Of a DNA stretch of 64,000 nucleotides, positions 1-11,186 are shown piece by piece. Both the position numbers and the translations under genes were made by a program. The stretch lies in NCBI GenBank assembly GCA_013398015.1, contig VZRR01007674.1, positions 46,891 to 110,890 of the forward strand. The letters run 5' to 3'. This DNA is from Oreocharis arfaki. Taxonomy: Eukaryota > Chordata > Aves > Passeriformes > Paramythiidae. Numbering within the stretch: position 1 is the stretch's first letter; each line of letters starts with the position of its first letter. The notes below the pieces were generated by a model that saw nothing but the letters and a program-made list of their open reading frames with translations, was not told where the DNA came from and ran no database searches.

Positions 1-60
1 AGCGCAGACATGCACGTTTCGGACGTTAAATACCAAATAAAATCACCTTAACCGAGCCGG
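1..60. promoter_or_regulatory. AT-rich island, candidate regulatory element (cut by window start)
   Basis: The first 60 bases are AT-rich, with TTAAATACC and AATAAAATC words, and change abruptly to GC-rich sequence near base 60. This contrast recurs in every island of the window. The island probably continues upstream. A regulatory role is inferred from composition only. Confidence 0.25.
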
Positions 61-1420
61 GATTGACTCCAGCAGGAGAGTCAGTCGGGACGTTTAGCAC
101 CAGGGCCGGGTATCACCAGCTCCCTGTGCCACGGCTGTCGGCATCGACCCATTGATGCAGGTTCCCTCCGGAGAGGGCCAGAGCCACGTGGCACAGTGGA
201 AGGGATGGGGACAGGGACAGCATGGCAGGGACAGGCCAGGAGCAGCAGGGAGTCCCAGGAGTGGGGACAGCGAGCTCAGAGCTGGCTCATGGGGAGGACG
301 AGTCCCCAGGGAGGCGGCTGGGGACCTGCTCTGAAGTGGGCAATGCCAGCAGGTCCCAAATGCTGCTGAGGACCCTGCTGGCACAGCAGCCACCAGCCAG
401 GCTGCCACAGCAACAAAATCCCACCGGGCTAGCCAGGCTCTGCCAGCCCATGGCTCAGGAGGGGCCAATTCCTGTACCCCCAGGCACAGGGACAGAGCCT
501 GAGCCACTGGGCTGAGGGCGGTATGGCAGGAACTAGGGCTAGCGTTATTCCCAGGTGGAGTCAGAAGGCACCACAGGCACCATGGCTGGAATTTGAAGTG
601 GTGCTCATGCCCCAGCACCAGTGCAGCGAGCAGAGAGGGGCAGCAGCGTTTGGACAGCCCCTGAAGCCCCACCCCACCGGGGGTCACACTGTGCTTGCCA
701 GAACCAGAGCAAGCAGGGCTCACCCCCGGCCCTGCCACCTTCCTCTGTGCCTGCACCAGCCCCGGCCCCCGGGATACCCATTGTTTGCTCCCCCCAAACC
801 CCGGTGGTGCGGGGCCGCTCGCGCTCCATCATGGAGAGCCCGCGCCGCAGTCCCGTTGAGCTTGCAGAAACAGCAGCCTCTGAGGAGAAACCCACCCTGG
901 CACGGCCGCACTCACTTGGGATGATGGACGATTATGGACCATCTGCACTTCCAGGAGGGAATGGATTTATGGGCGGCACAGACAGTTTGCAGAGTGTCCA
1001 TTACTATAACTCACTGGCCTCTCCAACGCTGTGGTGGTCGGCCCCTCTGCCGCTGCTGCGGGGAAGTTTGGGTTAAGTGCTGGCAGGAAGGAAAAGCGAT
1101 TTCCCGAACTGTTTTTTACGTGTGCAGCGCCAGGGAGAACCATGGGTGTTTCCATCCCAGCCGCGCTGCCTGTGAGCACCGCGGTTCCCTGACACCGGCC
1201 CAGGTTCACCCCAACAGCCCCAGCCCTCTCTCCCCGCTGCCCACGGGCCCTGCCAGCAGCAGCCCCTTCCTTGTTCCCCCTTCTTGGTCCCCCTTCCTGT
1301 CACCCACCACTTCCACCGGGAAGAAATCCCCACCAGCAGGACCAAGGATCGACCAGCGTGTCCCAGGAGCAAGTGGGTGGAAGGAGGCAGCAGATGGGCC
1401 CTCTGAGCACGGAGAGAGAT
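61..1420. other. GC-rich non-coding stretch; no gene seen
   Basis: The sequence is GC-rich, with several overlapping open frames on both strands and no recognisable domain. One frame on the plus strand (621-1076) has less biased codons around residues 50-130 (about 770-1020), but I do not recognise the peptide and see no convincing splice pair. It is treated as unsupported here and listed as a finding. A GCAGGGGGCTGC CTCF-like word lies near 1568. Confidence 0.5.
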
Positions 1421-1535
1421 ACATGTTGAATAACAATGGTGAATTCCCCTGAGCTCTGGTGTTTTTAATGCTGGATTAGGCTGTCAGGCAGCAATTAAAT
1501 GGGGTAATAAAAAGCTAAGTGCTCGTATTTCAAGG
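1421..1535. promoter_or_regulatory. AT-rich island with a SOX-type site
   Basis: This compact AT-rich segment contains AACAATGG at 1432-1439, a good match to the SOX HMG-box consensus. It also has GCAATTAAATGG and GGTAATAAAAAG homeodomain-like words downstream. GC-rich DNA flanks it on both sides. The enhancer role is inferred. Confidence 0.35.
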
Positions 1536-1834
1536 TTCCCGCCTCCTGCGCGGTGGGGAGGAGCAGGGGCAGGGGGCTGCTCTGCTCCCCACGGGGTCCG
1601 GGTGTTTCCAAGGAAGAGCAGAGGAACTTTTCAAAGGAGGTTTGTAGGTGCTGCCGAGACACCCCCAACCCTGCTCGTGCTGCCTCTCCCATGCAGCCAG
1701 GGGCAGGCTGGCTCGGCCTATTCTAGCTCCCCTCTCTGCCAAGATCCAGAAGTATCCCCACAAATGCTTCCCCTTCCCATCCCAACACCCACCCCCCGGC
1801 CCACCACGCTGGATCGGATGTAATGAACCCCTGT

Positions 1835-2135
1835 GCTTTTTTAACCTCGTCGTGCAGCTCCTGGTTGGAGCCGGGCTTTATCAGTTTTTATCCTGTGTAA
1901 TATTCATCACGCTGGTTTATTTATGGGCCCCCTCTTCGGGAAGGTATTTTTCAGGCCTAGTGAATAAAACATAAGGCTGTGCGGGTTGTCAGAGGGAATG
2001 CGGCTCCTCTGATGTCAGCCTGACTAACGGCCTTTAGTTTTCTCCAACGACTGCACTTTGAGAGAAATTTATTTGTATTTGGGTTCCCGTTGGTCGGTGA
2101 GATGTGAATTCTTTTCCCTTCAGAATAAATGAGGC
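1835..2135. promoter_or_regulatory. AT-rich island of about 300 bp, candidate enhancer
   Basis: About 300 bp of AT-rich DNA sits in GC-rich surroundings. Words include TTTATTTATGG, GAATAAAACAT, GAAATTTATTTG and AGAATAAATGAGG. There are no long mononucleotide runs, so it is not simple-sequence repeat. No gene or RNA is recognised; it most resembles a conserved non-coding element. Confidence 0.4.
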
Positions 2136-3309
2136 TTCAGCTCCACAGCAAGGGGTGGGAGCACGATGGGTGGGTGCGGACCCTCGGCCCCGGGGACAGC
2201 GCGGGAGAGGGACCCCAGAGCGTGTGGCCTCCCCGGGAGCCCTCCAGCAGCCCTGCCAAGGGTGGGAGAGCAGGACAGGCTGGGCAGGGCTGAAGCAGCC
2301 AGCCTGGCTCTTAGCACTGCCCCTGCCGTGAGGACCCAGACCCCTCCCCACGGCGCCTTCACGCACAGGACTCCCCTGCTTGGGGACCCCAGCGCTGGGC
2401 ACTGCCTGGGCTCAACACAAACACCCAGCAGTGCCATTAGCTCCTTCCCTGCAGCAGCGTCTCTGCCCTGGAGTTTGGAATTACAGGTTCCCTCTACTTG
2501 CAGGGATCCCACCTGGCCTTCCTGCAGGAGGAAGCCTGGGGCTCTCCAGATGCCAGCACCCACAGGCAGGAGCGCCACACCCCCGGCACTGCAGGAGCCC
2601 AGCCACGACACAAGGAATCCCTGCCCAAGGCTGGCCACGCTCTCAGAAACATGTTTGGTGTTAGAAAAGACGATTGCCTGGACAGCAGCTGCTTCTGCTG
2701 CGGGCAGGGACCACAGGCACGCACCTGTGGAGGAGGTGAACCCCTCCATGCCGGGCACCACGACCTCCTCGAGCTCACGACGCTGTGTGTCCTGGCAGGA
2801 GGGACAGGGCTGGGTCCTGCCCCTTCCACATGCCAGGCAGTGAATGCCACCCTGGCCCATTTCACACTGCTCTGCAGGGAAGGAGAGCGGTAAGGACACC
2901 CGAGAAGCTGCCCTCTCACACCAGAAGCATGTGAGGGAAGGAAAAGAAGGCAGAATCCCCCTTTCCAGCTGAGACCATCACAGGCAAACTCCATCACAGC
3001 AAACGCCACTCACGGGCTGTAGCCTCCACCTGCACCACACCCGCCCATCCATGCGGGGTGTCCCACTCACGCTCCGGCGGAGCCTCGTCCCGCTGCCCAG
3101 CCCGCCTGCTCCCCTCTGCCATTACACCCCTCCCACGTGCCGGTCACAGACCCCCGGGCACGGGGTGGGCACACGCAGCCCCGCGCAGCCCCGGCACCGG
3201 CAGCAGCCGCTCCCAGAGCCAAGTGCCAGCCCCGCCAGCGCAGCCCCGCACGGCACAGCCCGGCGTCGCCACCGCACCGTGGGGCAAACCCTTCCCTGAG
3301 CTGGGTAAG
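2136..3309. other. GC-rich non-coding stretch; no gene seen
   Basis: High-GC sequence has open frames in five or six frames at once, which is expected when stop codons are rare. 3050-3300 is moderately CpG-rich but lacks the density of the strong CpG islands further along. No repeats or domains are recognised. Confidence 0.5.
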
Positions 3310-3620
3310 AGATTCTGGCCGTGACCCAAAACTCCTATTAACAAATCAAACCACAAAAACCCACAGCCGCAGCCAGGAGATTTCCCTCCATCAGCTGCTA
3401 ATTTATGGGGTTACTGGTGTCAGCGGTTTGAAAGCAGCAAAATCCCATCAAAGAGCCGCCCCAACTCGGCGCTGGGCGCTTGAAAACAATCACAAACATG
3501 CTTCTGAGGAGGCTGCTTGGGATGCAATTCCTTGATGTTTAATTATTAATATTCCAGGCAAACAAGTTAAATTCTACTGAAGAGAAGAAGAAGCCAGAGT
3601 TCGAAGTGAGCTGAAGGAGC
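3310..3620. promoter_or_regulatory. AT-rich island with RUNX and TCF/LEF-type words
   Basis: This AT-rich island of about 310 bp carries AAACCACA at 3348-3355 (RUNX consensus), CATCAAAG at 3446-3453 (TCF/LEF core, reverse orientation), CAGCTGCTAATT, and TTTAATTATTAATATTCC near 3537-3556. The combination of several different short motifs argues for an enhancer-like element rather than simple sequence. Function is inferred. Confidence 0.42.
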
Positions 3621-4487
3621 ATCATAAATCATCCCGGGAAGTGTTTGGCAGGAGCCCCACTGGAGCCACTTGTGCCGACAAGGAGGAGAGGGTCTACTGT
3701 GCCCCGGGAATCTCGGCTGGGAGAACAGGGGACCAGCGGCGCAGGACGCCCCTGAGACAGGGAAAGGCTCTGGAGCAGTTTCCAAAGCTCTGTGGCTTCT
3801 CCGCTCCCTGGACAGAGCCGGAGCAGGGAGGGGGACGAGCACAGCAGCTCCATCCACCACGCGCTGGCTGCGGCTCTGCCCTCCCGGCTGGTCCCGGCAG
3901 CGGCTCTCCCGCTCCCCGCCGGCACCCGGCGCATCTCCGCGCTGCCCCTCCTGTCAGTCCCCCTCTCCAACAGCGACCGAGGCACCTCACAGCCCTCAGC
4001 ACCACATAAGCTGCTCTTAACACAGGTGTTTCTTAGCCCAGAGTATCTGGAGACATCCTGCTGACTTTCCAGACTCCACCTGTCCCCTCAAGCTCTGCGC
4101 GGGGGATCCTGGGGCTCGATGTGACACAAAGCCAGTGCTTGGTGCCCAAATGCCGGCAGTGCAGTACCTCCTGCCTGTACCAATTCTGGGGCCAAATCCA
4201 CGCTTTTCCACCTTTCTCCAATTTCCAGTTTATTTTCCAATATGCCTTCTGAAATCCCTGCAAATTCCCTCAGCGCAGTGCAGAGGGAGGACAGCAGACA
4301 GCTCTGCTGAGCCACCTTACAGCTCTTACTGGGGTCACAGGAACCACTTACAGCCACTTACCGGGGCATCCCTGTTCCTGGTTCACGTACTTCAGCATCC
4401 TTCCCACTCTCCTGTCCCTCTCCTTTCCCTTCTTTGCAGTTTTGTTCTCCCCACCCAGCAGAAAGGAGAGCAGCCAACACTTCTTGC
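3621..4487. other. GC-rich to mixed non-coding stretch; no gene seen
   Basis: Mixed sequence with a CpG-richer core around 3880-3960. No recognisable protein, RNA or mobile element. Short pyrimidine-rich tracts occur near 4200-4450 but no convincing exon structure was found. Confidence 0.5.
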
Positions 4488-4640
4488 TGCTTCATCTCGA
4501 TTCAGTCAGTTTTGTATCTCACCAATGCATGTGCAGATTTCTCCACTTCTTTATTTGTTCATTAAGACTCCAATAAAAGTGTTATAAAAATGCCCTTTTC
4601 TGTTGGTAATTGCAATTCCTGGTTTAATATGCAAGCAGTG
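4488..4640. promoter_or_regulatory. AT-rich island, candidate enhancer
   Basis: About 150 bp of AT-rich DNA contains TTTATTTGTTCATTAAG, CAATAAAAGTG and GGTAATTGCAATTCC. The last is a paired homeodomain-like half-site arrangement. Flanks are GC-rich. The regulatory role is inferred. Confidence 0.37.
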
Positions 4641-4740
4641 CTGGCTCTCCTCAGAGACTCCCCGAGCTCTCTGTAAACACCGCGGCTGCCCAGCGCTGCC
4701 GGCTGCGGGTCCAGCCTGAGCCCCATTATCCCTCGCCTCT

Positions 4741-4915
4741 GCCTTTCTGCAGCGCAAGGCTTTTCACTCTGATGTTTCCCATACTGAGCATCTGCCTCAG
4801 GCTGAAATTTTCAGGGAAGTTTTAGCAAAAACAGTTCAAACATTTCCGAGAACAAGGCAGAGGAAAAATGCTGTTTTGACACATTGGAAAAAAGAAGTGT
4901 TCTACAACCCTGATG
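4741..4915. promoter_or_regulatory. AT-richer island, candidate enhancer
   Basis: About 170 bp of AT-richer sequence contains GAAATTTTCAGGG, AGCAAAAACAG and ACATTGGAAAAAAG words. Its composition differs sharply from the GC-rich DNA following 4916. No gene content is recognised. Confidence 0.3.
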
Positions 4916-5589
4916 CTCGGGAGGCTGCACAGCTCCTGTGGCCGGTAAGCAGCCGGAGCAGGGCTGGAGGCTGTGGGTGTCCCCAGTGCCCACTCTCCCA
5001 CTGAGCCCCTGCCCACCCTGGCAGCCACACGCAGTGTCCAGCACTTCTCCCTCTCCCCACAGGGTTCATTAAAAAGCCAAGAAAAGGCTGAAGCTGCGAA
5101 GCACAGGCAGAAGTCCCAGGATAAGGCAGTGAGACCCAGCCCAGGGCCCCCGGTCCTGCCGGGGGTTACACTTGGTGCTGAGCCGACGAGCACCCAGCAC
5201 CCCCAGCACGGTCACACACAAGAAATGTGCAAACACACGCTGTGGTGTGTGTCACTGGCACATTGGGTAAGGTGTTCCCAGGAGCCAGATCCTCTGGCGC
5301 CCTGGCAGGGGGGATCAGCGAGGGCTCTACACCTGCACTTCCACCTGCAAAATTCCCAAGGGCGAGGAGGATCAGGAGAGCAGGGGAGCACGAAGAGACC
5401 CCAGGATGGAACAGCAGCACAACACAGCGTTGGAGTGGGCGCTCACTTGGAACAGAAGGATTTGGGAGCTGGCAAGCAGAAACTCCAACTTGTGGAGTGC
5501 AAACAGCTCCTGCCGGCACTGCCGCAGCAGCAAAACGCACCCAGGGATCAGCTCAGCGTAAACTGCCTCCAACAGCCCCCATCAGCACG
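4916..5589. other. GC-rich non-coding stretch; no gene seen
   Basis: GC-rich sequence with a short CA/TG-rich patch near 5213-5262. Nothing else is recognised. Confidence 0.5.
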
Positions 5590-5980
5590 AAAACCAACCT
5601 TCTAGTTGCTAATTCTGGATGATTGAACTGTGCAAAGCTCAAGATTTCTTTATGCCATCATTTTTCACTCTAAAAAATCAAGAAAACGCTGGGCTCTGGT
5701 GGCAAATGCCTATTCTGGAAGGAAGTTGCTCCGGTGGATCAGATTGTTCTGGTACCGCATCATAATCTATCAAAGTCGGAGTCCCCAGAGCACGAGAAAT
5801 CAAAACATCATGAATAAAGTGCAACTTTAAGGCTCGGGCAGTCTGACAGTGTCAGCCTGAGCCTCCTGCCGCGCAGTGTGGTATCGATGCCTTCCCCTAA
5901 TCAAGTCGATGCTGGCTGAGCCGCGCTGCCGACAGCGCATTTGCTCAATTAGAGGAGAACAAATAAGGCAACAAGCCAAG
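5590..5980. promoter_or_regulatory. Large AT-rich island with TCF/LEF and ONECUT/CUX-type words
   Basis: An AT-rich island of about 390 bp. ATCAAAG at 5769-5775 matches a TCF/LEF core. TATCGAT at 5882-5888 matches the ONECUT/CUX core. GAGAAATCAAAACATCATG and CTCAATTAGAGG words also occur. An open frame across part of it (5630-5830, plus strand) encodes nothing recognisable. This is one of the stronger non-coding element candidates in the first 10 kb. Confidence 0.42.
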
Positions 5981-8654
5981 ATGGAAGTGGTGAGCACTGC
6001 ACGGGGCTTCTGCACCCGCTCCGTGGGCACCCACGGGCTGCTCCAGACCTGTCCCTGCCCAAGGCTGGCATGAGGGATGCCCACTCCATGCCCCTTCATC
6101 TTCCTGTCCCGATGCTGTGGGGATGAGCATCCACCCAAGCTGATGCTGCAGCCACCGAGGGACCCCACAGCTCAGGGCAAAGGCGAAGCCACAGCACATC
6201 ACCCAGATGTGGAATCAGCTCCATGACCTGCCCCTTGCTGAATGGGGACCACCACTCGTGAGGATGTGGATGTAGGGACCACCGCTCACAGGAACAGGGG
6301 TGAAAGTCCATGCAAACACAGCACAGAGTTGTGCTGCCATCCCTCCCACAAACACCCAAATCCTGTTCATGCACAAGCCACTGGTTCTGTTTTAAGCATG
6401 GCACATTCCCCTGTGCCAGAGCTCACTGGTGTTCGCAGCCCTCGGGTCTCCTCGGGGCTGCCCTGCTCACGGGCTCTCCACATCCCCCATCGCTCTGATC
6501 CTCCCAACAGCTCCAGCAGGCAGAGGCTCCCCAGCTGCTGCAGGCAGTGGGGGGTTCTGGCCCTCGTGCGGTGCCTCTGGCGCTCGGTTCACACTTTCAA
6601 AGGCAATTAGAGAAGCCCGAGATTCGTCAGCTGCGCCTGGAGCAGCCAGGCAGTGCAGGAGGGTCGTGTGTCACATCTGCCACTGCCCAAGTCACCCAGC
6701 TCAGCGTGGGGGCCAGCAGAGAGCCCCAGGGAACCGAGTGAGAGGGACGAGGCAGATCAAGACCTGATTCCCTTGCGCAGCCCTCAGGAGAGAGGCCAGG
6801 CACACAATCCACAGCTGGAAACATCCTGCAGCCTCGCCAGCAGCCAAGGATGCCCAGGCTGCAGCAGCACACACTGGCCAAGTGCCCGGCCCCACCAGGA
6901 AGGCACGGAGGAGTCCACAGGGACCCCCCACCTCTCACACTGCCCTGAGCACCCTGGAGCTGCTGGAGGAGGGCTCAGCCCTGCCACCTCCCAAGCCAAC
7001 ACCGAGCAGCCCGCAGTGGGTCCCCGTTCTCCAGCTGCCGTCTGAGCCAGCACTGAGTGCTCCCATTTGGAGCATGGGATGGAAGAATCAAAAGGAAAAC
7101 TCCCTCTCCCAAGGAGGACGAGTAGAAGAGACAGATGACCACAGGCAGAAGAGCTTGGTGCGTGGTTAACTGCATGGAGCTGGGCCAGTCAACGTGGAAA
7201 ACACTGGGAAATACGGGCACATGTAGCAGAAGCTCCAGAGGCTGGGCGAGCCAGGCGGGTGGCAATGCAGGAGGTGGGATGGAGACCCAAGACCAAGGGA
7301 TGGCAACAAGTGGAGAGGAGAGCAGCCATGGGCAGGACTGGCCACCTCATGCCCCAGAGCAGGGAACCCGATTTACACTGGCCCTGTGGCCCATCCCTGG
7401 TTCATCTCCTCAAGGGAAGGGCAAGGGCTGCATGGCTTTGACAGCCCCCCAGGGCCTGAGATTTTCACTGCCCAGGAACAACCAGCAAAGAGCCACTGCC
7501 AGTCTGGGGCACCAGTGCAGAGCTTGTGCCAGGCACCTCCAACAGCCCATTGGCACAGGGATTAAAAACCCTCCTGCATGGCCAAGCCTGATGCCTCTGA
7601 GCTGGGTTCTGCCTGATGCTTTAGAGCTGGGCTCCCTGGGCTGGCAATGGGGAGAGCGAGGCTGTAATAGAAAATCTCCGTGTGGCTCCATCCAGTCTAA
7701 GCAGCATTAGCTCAGTGCAGCCTAAAGCCCCTGGTGCCAAGAGCTCCCAGCCTCGCCGACAGTGCTGAGCCGAGGAGAGGTGCAGGCAGGGTGTGGGGGC
7801 AGCTCGTGGCACGGCAGGATTTGCCAGCACCGAGACTTCAGAGACCTTCCCTGCCAAGGGCAGCGCCGAGCCTGGCATCACCCTGCACGGCTGACGGGGA
7901 GCCCGGGAGGGGAAGGAGAGGGCTCGGCTCGGCGAGCGCCCCATGTCAAACCAGCCCACAGCTCTGAGCAGAGCGGGGACCGGCCCTGCCGGCAGCACGG
8001 CAGAGGCAGAAGGGCCTCAGAGAGAGCCCAGCCCCGGCGAGCTGCAGCATCAATGAACCCCGGACTCCGCACCCACGCCGCCGCCTCGGGCGGGCTCCCG
8101 CTGCCGGGGCAGAAGGGCGGCGGTGCCGTGGCTGCGGCACACAGACCGCCCGCGACTCCTCCGAAAGCTCTTCCTCACAGCAAGGCCTCTCTCTGCTCCT
8201 GCCCGAGGAGCCACTCAGACATTTTTTCACAGGTTTTAAAGCTCTGTCACATCCCACTGAGCTCCAGCTCTCACTAACAGATCTAAATCCACAACCCCGA
8301 CTGCGGGATTTCCAGCCGGCCGCCGTCCCTGCCAGCGCAGTGGGGCCGGATTACGGCACCTCGGCCTGGCAACACCGATAATCCTCTGCCTTATCAGCAC
8401 GGGGGGCAGCTGGCGAGAAGGACGCTGGAGCTCACGGGACCCCAGTGCCAGTGCTGCCTGTGTGGGAGGGAGCTGCTGCCTGGCCGGAGGTGCCGATCCT
8501 GCGGCAGAGCTCCTCTTCTGCTGCACCAAACCCAGCGGCCAGCGAAGACCCCTTTCCCCACAACAGAGCCCTGCACGTGGGGACTTCAGCACTGGGAGGT
8601 GAGGGCTGGCAGGGCCAGGGGACAGCCCCAGGGAGGGAGCGGGCACGGAGCTGT
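5981..8654. other. GC-rich non-coding block; no gene seen
   Basis: The block is about 2.7 kb of GC-rich sequence. A short AT-richer patch at 6590-6640 includes AAAGGCAATTAGAG. 7890-8165 is CpG-rich and listed separately. Numerous overlapping open frames are low-complexity and have no recognisable domains. Confidence 0.5.
7890..8165. other. CpG-rich patch
   Basis: CpG dinucleotides become frequent here, for example CGGCTCGGCGAGCGCC near 7925 and several CG-containing words between 8070 and 8165, against a CpG-poor GC-rich background. This could be a weak CpG island or an unmethylated element. No initiator or first exon was identified. Confidence 0.35.
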
Positions 8655-8720
8655 CTCTGCGCTAATGCAATTAGTTAAAGCAGTTAAATGACAACTCCAA
8701 GTCAGTGCTAAATGAGCAGC
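8655..8720. promoter_or_regulatory. Short AT-rich island with homeodomain words
   Basis: About 65 bp contains GCAATTAGTTAAAG and CAGTTAAATGAC. It is small but sharply bounded. Confidence 0.27.
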
Positions 8721-8869
8721 ATCGGCCACACCAGACCCTTCTCATCCCGGCGCTCCTCTCACGCCTGTCAGGCACCCACACTCCCTTCATCCCCTGCCCC
8801 CGGCCCAGCCCTGCCTCGTCCTGCAGACCCCCTGCCCGTCCATGGCTGGGAACACGCAGGGCACCGGCA

Positions 8870-9060
8870 CAGCAGAAGGATTTAATTGCATGTCAAAATT
8901 AAATCTCTTTTGATGAAGAACAATTCAACTATGGCTCTGCCTAATCAAATTAACAAAGTCTTTTTTGATTTTCAATTATCTTCTTCGCTGGAACACTTTA
9001 TCCGCTGCTCCTGCGATGCAGCTGACAAGCCCCGACTAACAATTGAGGTGTTTTGCCGCA
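8870..9060. promoter_or_regulatory. AT-rich island with clustered homeodomain and SOX-like words
   Basis: About 190 bp of AT-rich DNA contains TTTAATTGCATG, AAATTAAATC, a CTTTTGATGAA TCF-like word, AATCAAATTAACAAAG and TTTTCAATTATC. Dense, non-repetitive motif content bounded by GC-rich DNA resembles a developmental enhancer. Function is inferred. Confidence 0.42.
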
Positions 9061-10129
9061 CTTCAGCAAGGCAGGGTGACCGCGGGGGCCTCTCGCAGGC
9101 CCCCCCGAGCCGAGCCGGGAGACAACTGCAGCGAACACGCAGGACAAAGTGACAACGGCAGCCCCTCACTGCGGCACGGCCGGGGACGGGCCAGCTCCCG
9201 TCCTCGCTGGGATGCTGCTGAGACCATCCCACCCACAGCACCCACACGAGCACTGCTGCGACACCTCCACCACCACCACACCGAAGCCCCGAGAGGTGGG
9301 GACAGCCAGCAGCGAGGCCAGTCCCACCCCAGCGTGCCCTGGCAAGGGAGGGCGAGCCCAGGGAGCCTGCTCAGCACCTTTCTCAGGAGGAAACTCCAGA
9401 CAAAAGCACCCATCGCCTCTCCAGCTGACCCATCGCTGCCCATCTCCCCAGGGTGCCTGGACCCACAGTGCCCACGTGCTCCCCAACTCTCCAGTGTGCC
9501 ACTCCTCGAGGCAGGGCTTCAGCTCACCAAGGGGAGACCTGGCAGGTCCTGCCAGGGCCCCCCATTCCCTGCTGGCCAACTGTCACTCAGCTGTCACACT
9601 CAAAGGTCACTTAAGGAAGAGAATTGACTTGTGTGAAAATACCAGAGAGGCTGGTGAATCTGTCACAGGGCACAGGGGCCTGCCTGGCCCTGGCAGGGGA
9701 GGCAGCAGTGCAGACCACTGGTGCTGAGCACCAGGACATCGCCTCTGGAGGATGAGGAAGAACAGGAGGTGTGTGAGCCTGCCTGACCAGCGTGATGGGC
9801 AGCATGCCTGGCAGAAGATAGGCAGGTCCTGACAGTCTGCAGGCAGCAGACAAGCACCAAGGCTGCCCTGAGCTGCCCAGTCCCCTCCAGGGACACCTCC
9901 ATCCCCTTCCCCTGCTTCCAGAGATATCAAGTACCTGGTGAGGATGGATCTCCCTGTGCTCCCACTCCTGACAGGCCCCAGGAAACTGTGGGAGATGACA
10001 GATGGCACCCAGGAACCCCAGAACGGTCGGCTCTCGGCGGTGCCAGCTCATCCCAGCACCCCCCAGCCGGGCTGTGCTCCCCACCACGGGCCCTGGAGCT
10101 GCTCCGAGCTCCCTGCAGCTGCACAGACA

Positions 10130-10215
10130 TTAAGCTGTGATGGCAGGACCAAATGTATTAAAAGATGCTAATTTAATTAAAAGAACACAACAGTGGCTAA
10201 ATGAGCACGAAGGAG
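10130..10215. promoter_or_regulatory. AT-rich island with TAATTTAATTA-type cluster
   Basis: A short island contains ATGTATTAAAAGATGC and GCTAATTTAATTAAAAG, that is, two adjoining homeodomain core sequences. Flanks are GC-rich. Confidence 0.33.
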
Positions 10216-10674
10216 AGCACCTCTGTAACCAGGGCACACATACCAGCACAGGGGGATGCAGTGGGGCCCCACAGCAGAAACACAGACTGAGCTCTGAGCT
10301 CCCTTCTGCACCAGGACAGGGTTCCAGGGATCCTCGCACCTCCTCGTCCCCCTGTGGGTGCTCAGCACACCCACCCACGGTTCTCCCCTGGATTTATCTG
10401 CCAGCTCACAGGCAACAGCACCTCCTCCTCCGCACCGTGGTTCCTGTTCCCAAACACAGTCTGCAGGATCCCATCCCACTGCAGTCTCTGGGGCAGGGAG
10501 CTGAGCCTCACTGGTACCTTCTGCCACACTGGAACCGGAGCTGAGCTCAGCCTCCCCCTGCGGAGCTGGGGAGCTCGCCCAGCCTGCAGGCAGGGGCACA
10601 GCGGGATCCCCTCCACAGCACACCCCTGGCTGCATCCCAGAGCTGTCCTGCAGCAGCTCCAGGGCAGCTTTGGC

Positions 10675-10735
10675 AGCTTTTCTGCTTTATTAAGCTGTTT
10701 TGGAGGGAAACCTTCATCCATATTGATCTCGGGGG
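10675..10735. promoter_or_regulatory. Short AT-rich island
   Basis: About 60 bp contains CTTTATTAAGCTG and CCATATTGATC. It is too short for more than a tentative regulatory call. Confidence 0.22.
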
Positions 10736-10836
10736 AGCAGTGTCCCCGCCTGCCTGGAGCTGGGAATACCCAGTGCAGCCTCCTCCTCCCTCCTGCCGCG
10801 GGGTCCCTGCGGGGTCCCCACTGTGCCCCAGCCCAC

Positions 10837-11068
10837 GGGAGTCACACACGGGGGTCACACTTGGGTGTCCTCCTGCAGCTCCCCGGGGTCACTCTTGGGG
10901 TCACACTCACGGTCACTCTCGGGGTCACACTCAGGGGTCACAGACAGGGTCACACACGGGGTCACACTCGGGGGTTACTCTCAGGGTCACACTCAGGGTC
11001 ACACTTGGGGGTCACACTCGGGGGTCATCCTCGGGGTCACTCTCAGGGTCACTCTCGGGGGTCACCCT
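10837..11068. repeat. Minisatellite, about 12-bp unit rich in GGTCA
   Basis: The tract is built of 10-14 bp variants of GGGGTCACACTC. I count about 15 GGTCA cores across roughly 230 bp. Variation between units (CACTC, CTCTC, CACAC, ATCCTC) shows it is an old, diverged array. Because the unit length is near 12, the array keeps frames open and creates artificial Gly-Val-Thr-Leu repeats in translation. Each unit matches a nuclear-receptor half-site (RGGTCA). Confidence 0.85.
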
Positions 11069-11091
11069 GCAGGCCCCAGCGCGGGCAGACA

Positions 11092-11105
11092 GCGCCCCCT
11101 ACCGG
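11092..11105 (-). promoter_or_regulatory. CTCF-like motif (first copy)
   Basis: GCGCCCCCTACCGG matches the reverse form of the CTCF core at 13 of 14 positions by eye. An identical copy lies at 11173-11186 in the second half of the duplication. If the duplication is an assembly artefact, only one site exists. Occupancy is unknown. Confidence 0.35.
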
Positions 11106-11172
11106 CCCCCGGCCCCACATCCTCCGGCCCCACATCCCCCGGCCCCACATCCCCCTGNAGCGCGGGCAGACA

Positions 11173-11186
11173 GCGCCCCCTACCGG
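11173..11186 (-). promoter_or_regulatory. CTCF-like motif (second copy)
   Basis: Exact repeat of the motif at 11092-11105, 81 bp downstream. Its reality depends on whether the duplication is genuine. Confidence 0.28.
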
